From contig DAIMEJ010000006.1 of the NCBI GenBank assembly GCA_036725345.1, positions 62,001 through 126,000 on the forward strand: 64,000 bases of DNA, in the 5' to 3' direction. The position numbers were made by a program, and so were the translations under genes. This DNA is from JAPLJU01 sp036725345. GTDB taxonomy: Bacteria > Desulfobacterota > Syntrophia > Syntrophales > UBA2192. The number at the start of each line of letters is the position of its first letter. Position 1 is the stretch's first letter. The notes under the pieces are model-generated. The model was not told where the DNA came from. It was given only the letters and a program-made list of their open reading frames with translations, and ran no database searches. Of the stretch, positions 52,106 through 59,512 are shown one piece after another.

Positions 52106-52414
52106 ATGATGAACGGGTTGCTGGTGTTATTTTTATTGTTGCCGCCCTTGATGCTCTTTGTCAGGGAAACCGGAAGGTGGCGGGTTCCGCTCCGGAGTTT
52201 ATTCATTGTCTATGCTCTTCTCGGATGGGGGTTGATCGTCGTTGTGGGGCGAATGCAGTACGAAATCTCGCAAGTGAACCATTCGACCCGGGTATTCACG
52301 ATGTATTTCGGTTGGATTTATTCCACCGTCTATTTCATGATCTCGATGACCGCCGCTTTTGTTATCAGGCAATTCAGAAAACAGCTGGCTCCCGGTGTGA
52401 ACACGCGCGCGTGA
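52106..52414 (+). CDS. Small membrane protein with three helices
   Basis: A 102-residue protein with hydrophobic segments at about 2-18, 31-47 and 69-88 (LLVLFLLLPPLMLFV, LFIVYALLGWGLIVVV, IYSTVYFMISMTAAFVI). Unknown function. The ATG at 52106 or 52109 after GAGG is likely; an in-frame GTG at 52097 is also open. Confidence 0.5.
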   Translation: MMNGLLVLFLLLPPLMLFVRETGRWRVPLRSLFIVYALLGWGLIVVVGRMQYEISQVNHSTRVFTMYFGWIYSTVYFMISMTAAFVIRQFRKQLAPGVNTRA

Positions 52415-52472
52415 CCGTAGTGAATCTTCGTCGCCCGGTCCGTTTTAACGTGTTTTTCCGGCAGAGAGTCTC

Positions 52473-52715
52473 ATGAATCCGAAAATCAAAGGAGGTTCAG
52501 ACTTGGATAAAGGCCGGGGTTGCACAGTCTTTCGCAGGAAGGATGGAAGGTGGATCAACAAAAGCAGCGGCGATGACGGGAACCTGACGGTTCATGACAC
52601 AAGAAAAGAAGCAGTGAACGCAGCGAGAGAAATGCTGAGTCATCATGGCGGCGGAAGGCTGACGGTCAAAAGATGGGGCGGCAGGGTAAGATTCAAAGAT
52701 ACTGTCAAGGTCTGA
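52473..52715 (+). CDS. DUF2188-like small protein
   Basis: An 80-residue soluble protein matching the DUF2188 pattern: VFRRKDGRWINKSSG, LTVHDTRKEAVNAAREML, GGGRLTVKRWGGRVRFKDTV. Function unknown. AAAGGAGG lies at 52,488-52,495, after the listed ATG, so the TTG at 52503 (LDKGRGCTVF) is a realistic alternative start. Confidence 0.65.
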   Translation: MNPKIKGGSDLDKGRGCTVFRRKDGRWINKSSGDDGNLTVHDTRKEAVNAAREMLSHHGGGRLTVKRWGGRVRFKDTVKV

Positions 52716-52941
52716 TCTCTTCAGCAAAAACGATAGAACGGAACGGCCTCAAAGGGGTGACCGAGGAGTATAACAGGACAGATTCCAGACACTACTACGT
52801 CTGCACCGAAGCGGTGTTCAACTATTCGTTCCAGGGGTAAACGTCTCGGACAGCCACTGTTTCCATCCGTCGACCTCCGGGCAGAAAGAACTTTCCGAGA
52901 TTACCTGGAAGAACGGGCCGTTCAAGGCCTGTGTGAAGTAA
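52715..52941 (+). pseudogene. Frameshifted C-terminal piece of an SGNH/GDSL-type hydrolase
   Basis: Two adjoining frames read as one protein end: GVTEEYNRTDSRHYYVCTEA then VFNYSFQG in one frame, stopping at 52,838, and continuing after a one-base shift in a GGGG run as NVSDSHCFHPSTSGQKELSE then ITWKNGPFKACVK. The DSHCFHPS segment resembles the catalytic D-x-x-H near the C-terminus of GDSL esterases. No start or upstream catalytic blocks exist, so it is a decayed remnant. The following gap to the next promoter motif holds no gene. Confidence 0.5.
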
Positions 52942-53144
52942 GGGACCTCGTGCCCGGGGAACGGCAGGGTCCGGGACAGAAGGGGTATCACCCCCCCGGC
53001 GTCCGGCAAGGAGGCAGGAGGTCATGATTCCTTCAGGTTCATGACCGATATTTTGACACATTTGCGTTTTGAAAGACCGCGTTCCCTTTTCGAGGGTTCT
53101 CATCTCCCGATTCGGGATTCCGGATCGTCCCGCCCTGTTTTTAT

Positions 53145-53196
53145 CGTCTAATACTTTTTTCGTATTTTGCGGCAGGAAAAACAAAAGTTATTGACA
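53145..53196 (+). promoter_or_regulatory. Dyad motif plus -35 box, copy 3
   Basis: CGTCTAATAC...CGTATTTT with the perfect dyad AATAC-N7-GTATT, and TTGACA exactly 46 bp after the first base. A -10-like TATTAT follows at about 53,218. The only gene downstream is the small one at 53,460. Confidence 0.65.
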
Positions 53197-53254
53197 TCCG
53201 TTCATGGTTCGAACATTATTATTTTATCGACGTAATTATCATGCCCCGCCTGCG

Positions 53255-53299
53255 TTTCGTTGCCCGTCGAGGGGATGGGCAGTTGAAATGCGCTGACCC
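53255..53299 (+). promoter_or_regulatory. Conserved leader segment, copy 2
   Basis: TTTCGTTGCC, GTCGAGGGGAT, GGGCAGTTGAAATG, GCTGACCC: the same order of blocks as at 39,082. TGCCC pairs exactly with GGGCA around an 11-base loop, supporting an RNA hairpin. Confidence 0.45.
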
Positions 53300-53459
53300 G
53301 ATCACTGGTCCTCTTTTCACTCTCTTGAACAACCGGTTTTGCAGGCTCGAGATGCCCTGCAGGAACATTTGACGGTGGAGCATCATGAACGAAACTGGCA
53401 GGAATGATTTGTGCATTAAATTTCGATGAAAACCGCAAGGGACCGCGAAGGAGAGATCA

Positions 53460-53654
53460 TTGAAACCGGTATCGTCAATGACCAAAGAAGCCCTGATTCG
53501 AAATGCCAGGGACCTGAAAGAGCGAGGTGACGCACCGCACGTGCTTCACCCGTCCATCAACGTGTCGGAGTTGACCTCCAGGTACAGGCATTTGGTTTCG
53601 GAGCTGAGAAGAAAGCTCAACGGAGCCGAACAGCGGCCGGAGCTGAGGGGGTAG
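53460..53654 (+). CDS. Small soluble helical protein, unknown
   Basis: A 64-residue, highly charged, mostly helical protein (MTKEALIRNARDLKERGDAP, ELTSRYRHLVSELRRKLNGA). A TTG start follows AAGGAG by several bases; the ATG at 53478 is an alternative. It lies 313 bp downstream of dyad copy 3 and behind a leader shared with the PEP-CTERM gene. Confidence 0.5.
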   Translation: MKPVSSMTKEALIRNARDLKERGDAPHVLHPSINVSELTSRYRHLVSELRRKLNGAEQRPELRG

Positions 53655-53789
53655 CGTCCAGGACGGGCTACCCGGTGACGGCGCACGGGCGGCGCTTTGC
53701 TCTGCCGTCCATTGGTATTGAGGCCTCATGATAGAGGCCTTTTTGTTTTTTATATCCAATATTTACCGCCGGCGTGGTCCTATCCGGGT

Positions 53790-54143
53790 TCAGCGTTTTT
53801 TCGCTGAGAGATATTCCTTCAGGGCGACGGCGTTGTTTATCGCCTCCTCCCTGGAACCGTATACGAAAGTCACCTTGCCCTCTCGCATCCGCCCCCTGAT
53901 TTCCTTGACGAGCCCGGGATTGGCATCCAGTTCCCTGAAATACCTGGATTTGAATTCGGCCCACTTCCCGGGGTCATGACCGTACCAGCGGCGCAGTTCG
54001 TTCGAGGGGGCAAGTTCCTTCGGCTAGAAGTCGATTTTCGCAGCTGCCTTCGTAAGCCCTCGCGGCCAGAGGCGGTCAACGAGGATCCGGAGACCGTCAT
54101 CCCGGTCAGGCTTTTCGTATACTCTTTTAATCCCGATCTTCAT
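53790..54143 (-). pseudogene. DUF488 (YeaO-like) gene with an in-frame TAG
   Basis: The minus-strand frame from ATG at 54143 reads as a full DUF488 protein of 117 codons: MKIGIKRVYEKPDRDDGLRI, LVDRLWPRGL, then after codon 40 ELAPSNELRRWYGHDPGKWA, EFKSRYFRELDANPGLV, VTFVYGSREEAINNAVALKE. Codon 40 (54,024-54,026) is TAG where the family has Trp (usual D-L/F-W-x-KE). A single TGG-to-TAG change explains it. The rest of the frame is undamaged, so the mutation is recent, or the stop is suppressed. Confidence 0.85.
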
Positions 54144-54466
54144 GCCGATTGCTTCCGTAAACCGGAGCTGCCGGGACACGGCCGCAACTCCTGTGTGACC
54201 GGCGCGACCGTCCCGAATCCGTCATTTTGATTCCTACCGAATATTATCACTAAAGCGATTCTCGAATGTCAAGCATTGTCTCGATCTTTCGTTGAGTGGG
54301 CAATTCATGAGCGTTTTTTCGGCATGGGGATGGGTTATTTCCCCGGTAAAACTCGATCTCCCTGAAATGACTTATATATTTTATGTTCGAGCAACATTGA
54401 CAAATTTTTAACTTTTCAATATGGTGCTGCCGGTGTCCATCATTTGCCGAAATCGAGGGTAAGGTC
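54144..54466. other. Spacer upstream of the aspS-gatC operon
   Basis: A 323-bp spacer, AT-rich toward its right end. Apart from the promoter at 54,397-54,425 I see no gene or hairpin. The predicted RNA leader before the aspS start is only about 35 bases, so no T-box or other long leader control is likely. Confidence 0.4.
54397..54425 (+). promoter_or_regulatory. Sigma-70 promoter of the aspS-gatC/gatA/gatB operon
   Basis: TTGACA (54397-54402), a 17-bp AT-rich spacer and TATGGT (54420-54425). This is the best-matching -35/-10 pair in the window and lies 42 bp before the start codon of the AspRS-GatC gene. Confidence 0.7.
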
Positions 54467-56581
54467 ATGACTTTCTCAAACCGTGTGAATTGCGGTCAAC
54501 TGCGCCTCTCCGACGTCGGGCGCTCCATTCAGTTGACCGGATGGGTCGATGCTTTGAGGGATCACGGGGAGCTTCTGTTCATCCACCTCCGGGACCGAAG
54601 CGGCATCATCCAGGTCGTCTTCAATCCCGGAAATACCCCGCCGGAGGTCTGCAAACTTGCCGCGTCGCTGAAAAACGAATGCTGCCTGGAACTGACCGGT
54701 CGCGTGGTGAGGCGCGCCGGGGGAACCGAAAATCCCAATATCGAGACCGGTGAGATCGAGGTGGCGGCGGAGAGCCTCTCGGTCCTCAGCCGCTCCGAAG
54801 CGCTCCCCTTCCAGATCTCGGAGAAGGCCATGCTCGCGGGTATGACGCGTCAGGAGGAGACGGTGTCCGAGGATTTGAGGCTGCAGTACAGGTATCTCGA
54901 TCTGCGGAGACCCTCGATGCAGGATAACCTCATGAAGAGGCACAGGATCATCCGGTGCCTCCGCGAATATCTGGACGAAGAAGGCTTTATCGAAGTCGAG
55001 ACGCCGATCCTCACGAAAAGTACCCCTGAAGGCGCGCGCGACTACCTTGTGCCCAGCCGCGTTCATCCAAAGCGTTTCTACGCGCTTCCCCAGTCACCGC
55101 AACTCTTCAAGCAACTCCTCATGGTCAGCGGGTTCGAGCGGTATTACCAGATCGCCCGCTGCTTCCGCGACGAGGACCTCCGGCCGAACCGCCAGCCGGA
55201 GTTCACGCAGCTGGACCTCGAAGCCTCCTTCATTGACGAGGAGTTCATCTACAGGCACATCGAAGAGCTCACCGTGAGGATGTTCGCCCTGGGGGGGATC
55301 AACCTCCCCCGCCCCTTCCCGAGAATGCCATACCGGGAGGCCATCGACGCCTACGGTTCCGACCGCCCCGACACAAGATTCGGAATGCGGTTCATCGAGG
55401 CCACGGACATCTTCAGGAACACCGGTTACGGGATTTTCCGGCAGATCCTCCAGCGCGGCGGCTGCATCAAGGGCATCAACATCAAGGGGCAGTCGGAGAA
55501 GCTGAGCAAGAACGTCCTCCAGAACGAGTACGCGAAGGAGATCGCCCCGTCCTTCGGCGCCAAGGGGATGACATGGATGCGCGTCCTCGGCGGCCACCTG
55601 GAATCGAACATCGTTCAGTTCTTCAGCCCGGAGGAACGGCAGGCCATCCTTCAGCGTTTCGGCGCCGAGAACGGGGACGTTCTCATCCTCGTGGCCGACG
55701 CCTCCTACAGGACGGTGACCTCGGCCCTGGGCCAACTCCGCCTCCACATCGCCGGCCGCCTGGGACTAATCCCCGGAAACGCTTACTGCCCTCTGTGGGT
55801 GACGCACTTCCCCCTCTTCGAGGCAACGGATGAAGGCATCACCTCGAGCCATCATCCGTTCACGTCGCCGGACCGTTCCGATTTCGACCCGTCCGACCGG
55901 GAGGAAGTGCTCTCCCTCTACTCTCGCTCCTACGATCTGGTCATGAACGGCGAGGAACTGGGCGGCGGAAGCATCCGCATCCATGACCGTGGTCTTCAGC
56001 GGCGGATTTTCCAGGCCCTCGGACTTTCTGATGGCGAAGTGGAGGACAAATTCGGTTTCTTCCTCCGGGCCCTCGATTACGGCGCGCCGCCCCACGGCGG
56101 CATCGCCCTGGGAATGGACCGCGTCGTGTCCATGGTCCTCGGGACGGAGTCCATCCGCGAGGTGATCGCCTTCCCCAAGAACCGCAGTGCCTACTGCCCC
56201 CTGACGGATGCCCCGTCGACGGTGGCCCGGGGGCAGCTGGCGGAATTGAGCCTCCTCGACCTCGGCGGGGATGCGCCGATCCCCGGAGCGGGGGAAAAGC
56301 GGGAGATGATCGATCACCTGTCGTGGGTGTCCCGTATCGCCGTCGATGCGAAAGAGAAATCTGTCATAGGGGCGGCGCTCGATGAGGCGGCCCGTCTCGC
56401 CGGCCTCGTGAGGGAAAAAGCGGGTGACGAAGAACCCCTGTACGCCGTCGTGGACCTGGTGAACCGGGTGAGGGAGGATGCCGTTCCCAGGAGATCCCCG
56501 TTGGCCGAGAAGGGGGACATCTTCAAGAACGCCCCGGCCGTGAAGGGTGATTTCTTCAAGGTCGCGAGCATCCTGGAGTAG
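54467..56581 (+). CDS. aspS: Aspartyl-tRNA synthetase fused to a GatC domain
   Basis: A 704-residue protein. Residues 1 to about 590 are a bacterial-type AspRS: anticodon-binding OB fold (LTGWVDALRDHGELLFIHLR), motif 2 (FRDEDLRPNRQPEFTQLDLE), the bacterial GAD insert, and motif 3 (GGIALGMDRVVSMVLG). Residues 615-704 are a GatC-like subunit: IDHLSWVSRIAVDAKEK, VNRVREDAVP, FKNAPAVKGDFFKVASILE. GatC holds GatA and GatB together in tRNA amidotransferases. In the OB fold the residue after Asp32 is His33 (DHG), the type reported for non-discriminating AspRS that also charges tRNA-Asn; E. coli AspRS has Leu. Genes for GatA- and GatB-like proteins follow after 15 and 35 bp. The fusion would tether the charging enzyme to the amidotransferase. 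Confidence 0.93.
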   Translation: MTFSNRVNCGQLRLSDVGRSIQLTGWVDALRDHGELLFIHLRDRSGIIQVVFNPGNTPPEVCKLAASLKNECCLELTGRVVRRAGGTENPNIETGEIEVAAESLSVLSRSEALPFQISEKAMLAGMTRQEETVSEDLRLQYRYLDLRRPSMQDNLMKRHRIIRCLREYLDEEGFIEVETPILTKSTPEGARDYLVPSRVHPKRFYALPQSPQLFKQLLMVSGFERYYQIARCFRDEDLRPNRQPEFTQLDLEASFIDEEFIYRHIEELTVRMFALGGINLPRPFPRMPYREAIDAYGSDRPDTRFGMRFIEATDIFRNTGYGIFRQILQRGGCIKGINIKGQSEKLSKNVLQNEYAKEIAPSFGAKGMTWMRVLGGHLESNIVQFFSPEERQAILQRFGAENGDVLILVADASYRTVTSALGQLRLHIAGRLGLIPGNAYCPLWVTHFPLFEATDEGITSSHHPFTSPDRSDFDPSDREEVLSLYSRSYDLVMNGEELGGGSIRIHDRGLQRRIFQALGLSDGEVEDKFGFFLRALDYGAPPHGGIALGMDRVVSMVLGTESIREVIAFPKNRSAYCPLTDAPSTVARGQLAELSLLDLGGDAPIPGAGEKREMIDHLSWVSRIAVDAKEKSVIGAALDEAARLAGLVREKAGDEEPLYAVVDLVNRVREDAVPRRSPLAEKGDIFKNAPAVKGDFFKVASILE

Positions 56582-56596
56582 GAAAGGAAAGAACCG

Positions 56597-57796
56597 ATGC
56601 CTTCTGATATTTTTTCTTACCGCGAACCGTCACCGTCATCCGGCGCCAGGGACGGGGCGTTATCGGGTATGAGGGTGGCCCTTCAGCCGAACATGTCCGT
56701 CAGGGGCTGGCCCGCGGAAGCCGGTTCGGCGGCACTGGAACGTTTTGTCGCCCTTGAGGACGCGACGGTCGTCGAACGCCTGAAGGGAGCCGGCGCGATC
56801 CTGGCGGGGAGCACTCGCATGGCCGAACTGGGTTTCGGGCTTGCCGGCGATTCGACGGCAAGCGCCGTTTCCGGAGGTCATGCCGATTGCGCCCTTATCA
56901 CGGACATCATGGGAGAGTCGCGTGTCGCCGCCTCCGTCGCTGGGCTCTGGGCGCTCAAGCCGACCTACGGGATCGTATCCCGCCTGGGGTTGATCGGACT
57001 TGTCCCTTCCATGGAATGCTGTGGCGTGGCCGCCAAGAACCCCCGGGACATCGCCTCGGTCATGAAGGTCATCGCCGGGCGGGACGAAAACGATTTTTCC
57101 ATGCCCGATATGGCCGTTCCCGATTTTCGCCTCGACGGTGAAAAAGGGGACACCGTCGAAACCGTCACCGTTGTCAGGGAATGTCTTGAACTCCTGACGG
57201 CCGAAGAAATCGATCTCTTTCGTTCCGGCCTTTCGCGGCTGGAAAGGGCGGGTTTCACGCTGCGGGAAACAGGTATGGACGATTTCGGTCTCTTCCGATC
57301 CGTTCACCAGGTTGTGAGCTCCGTGGAGGCCTCTTCCAGTGCCGGCAAGTACGACGGTGTCCGATACGGTCACCGTGCCTCAGCGGTTAAAAACTGGAAC
57401 GAAATGTATCTCAAATCGAGGGCGGAATCCTTCGGCCTGCCCCTCAAGGCCTACCTCTTTCAGGGGGCCTATTTCCAGTTTGAAAACTTTGACGCCTTCG
57501 AGGATGCCTGCCGGATCCGCGCCCGACTGGTAAGGACCATGGATGATCTCCTCGCGCGGGTCGATGCCGTTGCCCTCCCGACGAGGCGGAGGGGTCATTC
57601 GGCGGAAAAAGCCGGGACGGTGAGCGAGGTTTACGACGCCTTCCTTCTCACCCTCGCCGCCAGCGTGACGGGCCTCCCCGCCCTGCAGATCCCGGGCGTG
57701 GCGACCGACGGCCGTTTTGATTCCGGCCTTCAGCTTGTGGGCCGGCGGCTGAGCGAACACCGTCTCCTGTCTGCAGGCTTGCGATTGCGAAGATAA
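56597..57796 (+). CDS. GatA homologue lacking the amidase catalytic residues
   Basis: A 399-residue amidase-family protein, about 85 residues shorter than GatA. Alignment by eye to S. aureus GatA is clear over EDATVVERLKGAGAILAG, GLWALKPTYGIVSRLGLIG, SSVEASSSAGKYDGVRYGHR, MYLKSRAESFG and TGLPALQIPG. The N-terminal about 70 residues are missing. The catalytic Lys of GIKDN is Gln30 (ALQPN); the GGSSGGS loop with the cis-Ser is shortened to LAGDSTAS; the Ser of DTGGSIR aligns with Glu107 (DIMGESR), though Ser108 is next to it. Arg358 and Asp425, which hold glutamine, align near Ala285-Tyr286 and with Phe349. It is therefore unlikely to be a glutaminase. Sequence quality is good with no frameshift, so it is under selection for another role, perhaps structural. 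Confidence 0.88.
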   Translation: MPSDIFSYREPSPSSGARDGALSGMRVALQPNMSVRGWPAEAGSAALERFVALEDATVVERLKGAGAILAGSTRMAELGFGLAGDSTASAVSGGHADCALITDIMGESRVAASVAGLWALKPTYGIVSRLGLIGLVPSMECCGVAAKNPRDIASVMKVIAGRDENDFSMPDMAVPDFRLDGEKGDTVETVTVVRECLELLTAEEIDLFRSGLSRLERAGFTLRETGMDDFGLFRSVHQVVSSVEASSSAGKYDGVRYGHRASAVKNWNEMYLKSRAESFGLPLKAYLFQGAYFQFENFDAFEDACRIRARLVRTMDDLLARVDAVALPTRRRGHSAEKAGTVSEVYDAFLLTLAASVTGLPALQIPGVATDGRFDSGLQLVGRRLSEHRLLSAGLRLRR

Positions 57797-57831
57797 CGGG
57801 ACATTTCCGGTCTGAAAGGAGCTGTAACCCG

Positions 57832-59262
57832 ATGGAGTACGAACCGGTCATCGGTCTTGAAATCCATGTGGAGCTCAACTGCGCCACCAAGATGTTCTGC
57901 GACTGCCCCAACCGGCCCGGCGACGAACCGAACCGGAACACCTGCCCGATCTGTCTGTGGTTTCCGGGTGCCATCCCCAAATTCGGCAGGGAAGCCCTCG
58001 AGAAGGCGGCCATGGTCTGTCTCGGCCTGAACTGTCAGATCCAGGAGCTCAGCGCCTTCGACCAGAAGGTCTACTATTACCCCGATTTGCCCAAGGGGTT
58101 TCAGCTTTCGCAGCATCACAAACCCCTGGCCCGCAACGGCTGGCTGGACATCCCCGGTGAAGACGGGAAGCCGAAGAAGCTCCGCATCCACCACATTCAC
58201 ATGGAAGAGGACGTGGCGAAGCTTGTCCACGAAATGGAAGGCCGAACACCCGTCAGCCTGGTGGATTTCAACCGGGCCGGCGTGCCTCTCGTGGAGATCG
58301 TGACGGAGCCGGACATGCGAAGCGCCCACGACGCCATGGAATTCGTCCGCGCCCTGAGGACTCAGATACGCTACGTGGGCAGTTCCGAGTGCAGCATGGA
58401 GAGCGGAACGATGCGCGTGGACGCCAACATCTCCATCCGCCCGATGGGGACGGACCAGATGAACACGAAGGTGGAGGTCAAAAACATGAACTCCATCCGT
58501 CACCTCGGCGATGCCATCACTTACGAGATCCAGCGCCAGATCGCCTGCCTGCAGGGCGGGGAGCCGATCGTTCTGCACACCCGCCTGTGGGATCCCGAGA
58601 AAAAAGTGACGACCGCCATGCGGGGCAAGTTCTCCGGGCCCTGCGTGCCCGACCCGGCCGTCGCCCAGATAAGGGTCTCACAGACCTGGCTGGGTGAAAT
58701 GCAGGCGCGCCTTCCCGAGATGCCTGCCCGGAAGGCGGAGAGATTTATCCGGCAGTTCGGGCTCACCCGCGAGGAGGCCGTCATGATGAGCGCGGAGCGC
58801 GATCTGTCCGAATACGTGGAGGCCGTCATCAACCGGGGCATCAAACCCAAAACCGCGACACACTGGCTGGCCACGCAATTCCTTCCCGCCCTGAGGGAGC
58901 GCCGGCAGACCATTGCCGACACGACCGTAAAGCCCGATCGGTTCGCCGGATTGCTCGCGATGCTCGAGCGGGATGAGATCAACGCGAACGCGGCAAGAGA
59001 GATCCTGAATCAGCTTTTCGAAAGGGACGAGTCGCCCGCGGCCCTGGTGGAAAAAGCGGGCGCCCGGCAGATTTCCGATGCCTCGGCGCTGGAGGGTCTC
59101 GTCGAAAAAATCCTGCAGGCAAACCCGTCGGCCGTGGCCGATTTCCGAAACGGTGTCGCCAAGGCCATGGGTTTTCTCATCGGGCAGGCGATGCAGGCTT
59201 CCGGCGGCAAGGCAAACCCCAAGCTCATCCGTGAAATTCTGACGAGGAAGATGAGCTCGTAG
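57832..59262 (+). CDS. gatB: GatB-like tRNA-dependent amidotransferase subunit B
   Basis: A 476-residue protein. GatB activates the tRNA-bound acid with ATP and transfers ammonia. Conserved blocks: VIGLEIHVELNCATKMFCDC, NTCPICLWFPGAIP (zinc-type cysteines), YYYPDLPKGFQLSQ, the metal/ATP residues in IHHIHMEEDVAK, FNRAGVPLVEIVTEPD, VDANISIRP, KVEVKNMNSIRHL, and the C-terminal YqeY-like domain (VADFRNGVAKAMGFLIGQAM, ANPKLIREIL). The block normally reading DYRYFPEPD is replaced and shortened to SGPCVPDPA (about 268-276). It starts 35 bp after the gatA-like gene behind AAAGGAG and is part of the same operon. Kinase landmarks otherwise look intact. Confidence 0.9.
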   Translation: MEYEPVIGLEIHVELNCATKMFCDCPNRPGDEPNRNTCPICLWFPGAIPKFGREALEKAAMVCLGLNCQIQELSAFDQKVYYYPDLPKGFQLSQHHKPLARNGWLDIPGEDGKPKKLRIHHIHMEEDVAKLVHEMEGRTPVSLVDFNRAGVPLVEIVTEPDMRSAHDAMEFVRALRTQIRYVGSSECSMESGTMRVDANISIRPMGTDQMNTKVEVKNMNSIRHLGDAITYEIQRQIACLQGGEPIVLHTRLWDPEKKVTTAMRGKFSGPCVPDPAVAQIRVSQTWLGEMQARLPEMPARKAERFIRQFGLTREEAVMMSAERDLSEYVEAVINRGIKPKTATHWLATQFLPALRERRQTIADTTVKPDRFAGLLAMLERDEINANAAREILNQLFERDESPAALVEKAGARQISDASALEGLVEKILQANPSAVADFRNGVAKAMGFLIGQAMQASGGKANPKLIREILTRKMSS

Positions 59263-59512
59263 CCCGCCCTTTTGACCGCGTAAACCCCCCTGACGTCCCA
59301 GGCGTGGCCGCGCGCCCTCCCGATGAAAAGCGCCTGCACGATCCCGGTCAACTCGGGGATTGACACGGGCGCCGCTTCGGGTCATAAATACCCCGTCCGA
59401 CCAACGTGATTTTTCAACAAGGGACCGGCGGCCGTCCGGTGCCGGCGATCAGGATTTTCACGAGACAGAATCCCGGCCCCGGGGCCGTTGAGCCGGAAGG
59501 GACAGGAGAGCC

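Noticed and set aside
53728..53979. Plus-strand frame opposite the DUF488 remnant
   Set aside because: Antisense to a clear DUF488 frame.
38457..54143. Second copy of the selC 3' end as an island right border
   Set aside because: I looked for the T-arm and acceptor end (GATTCCCATGCACTTCC) downstream and did not find it in the window.
59010..59366. Minus-strand frame at the 3' end of gatB
   Set aside because: Most of it is antisense to gatB; the short part beyond gatB is protein-like but too short to assign.
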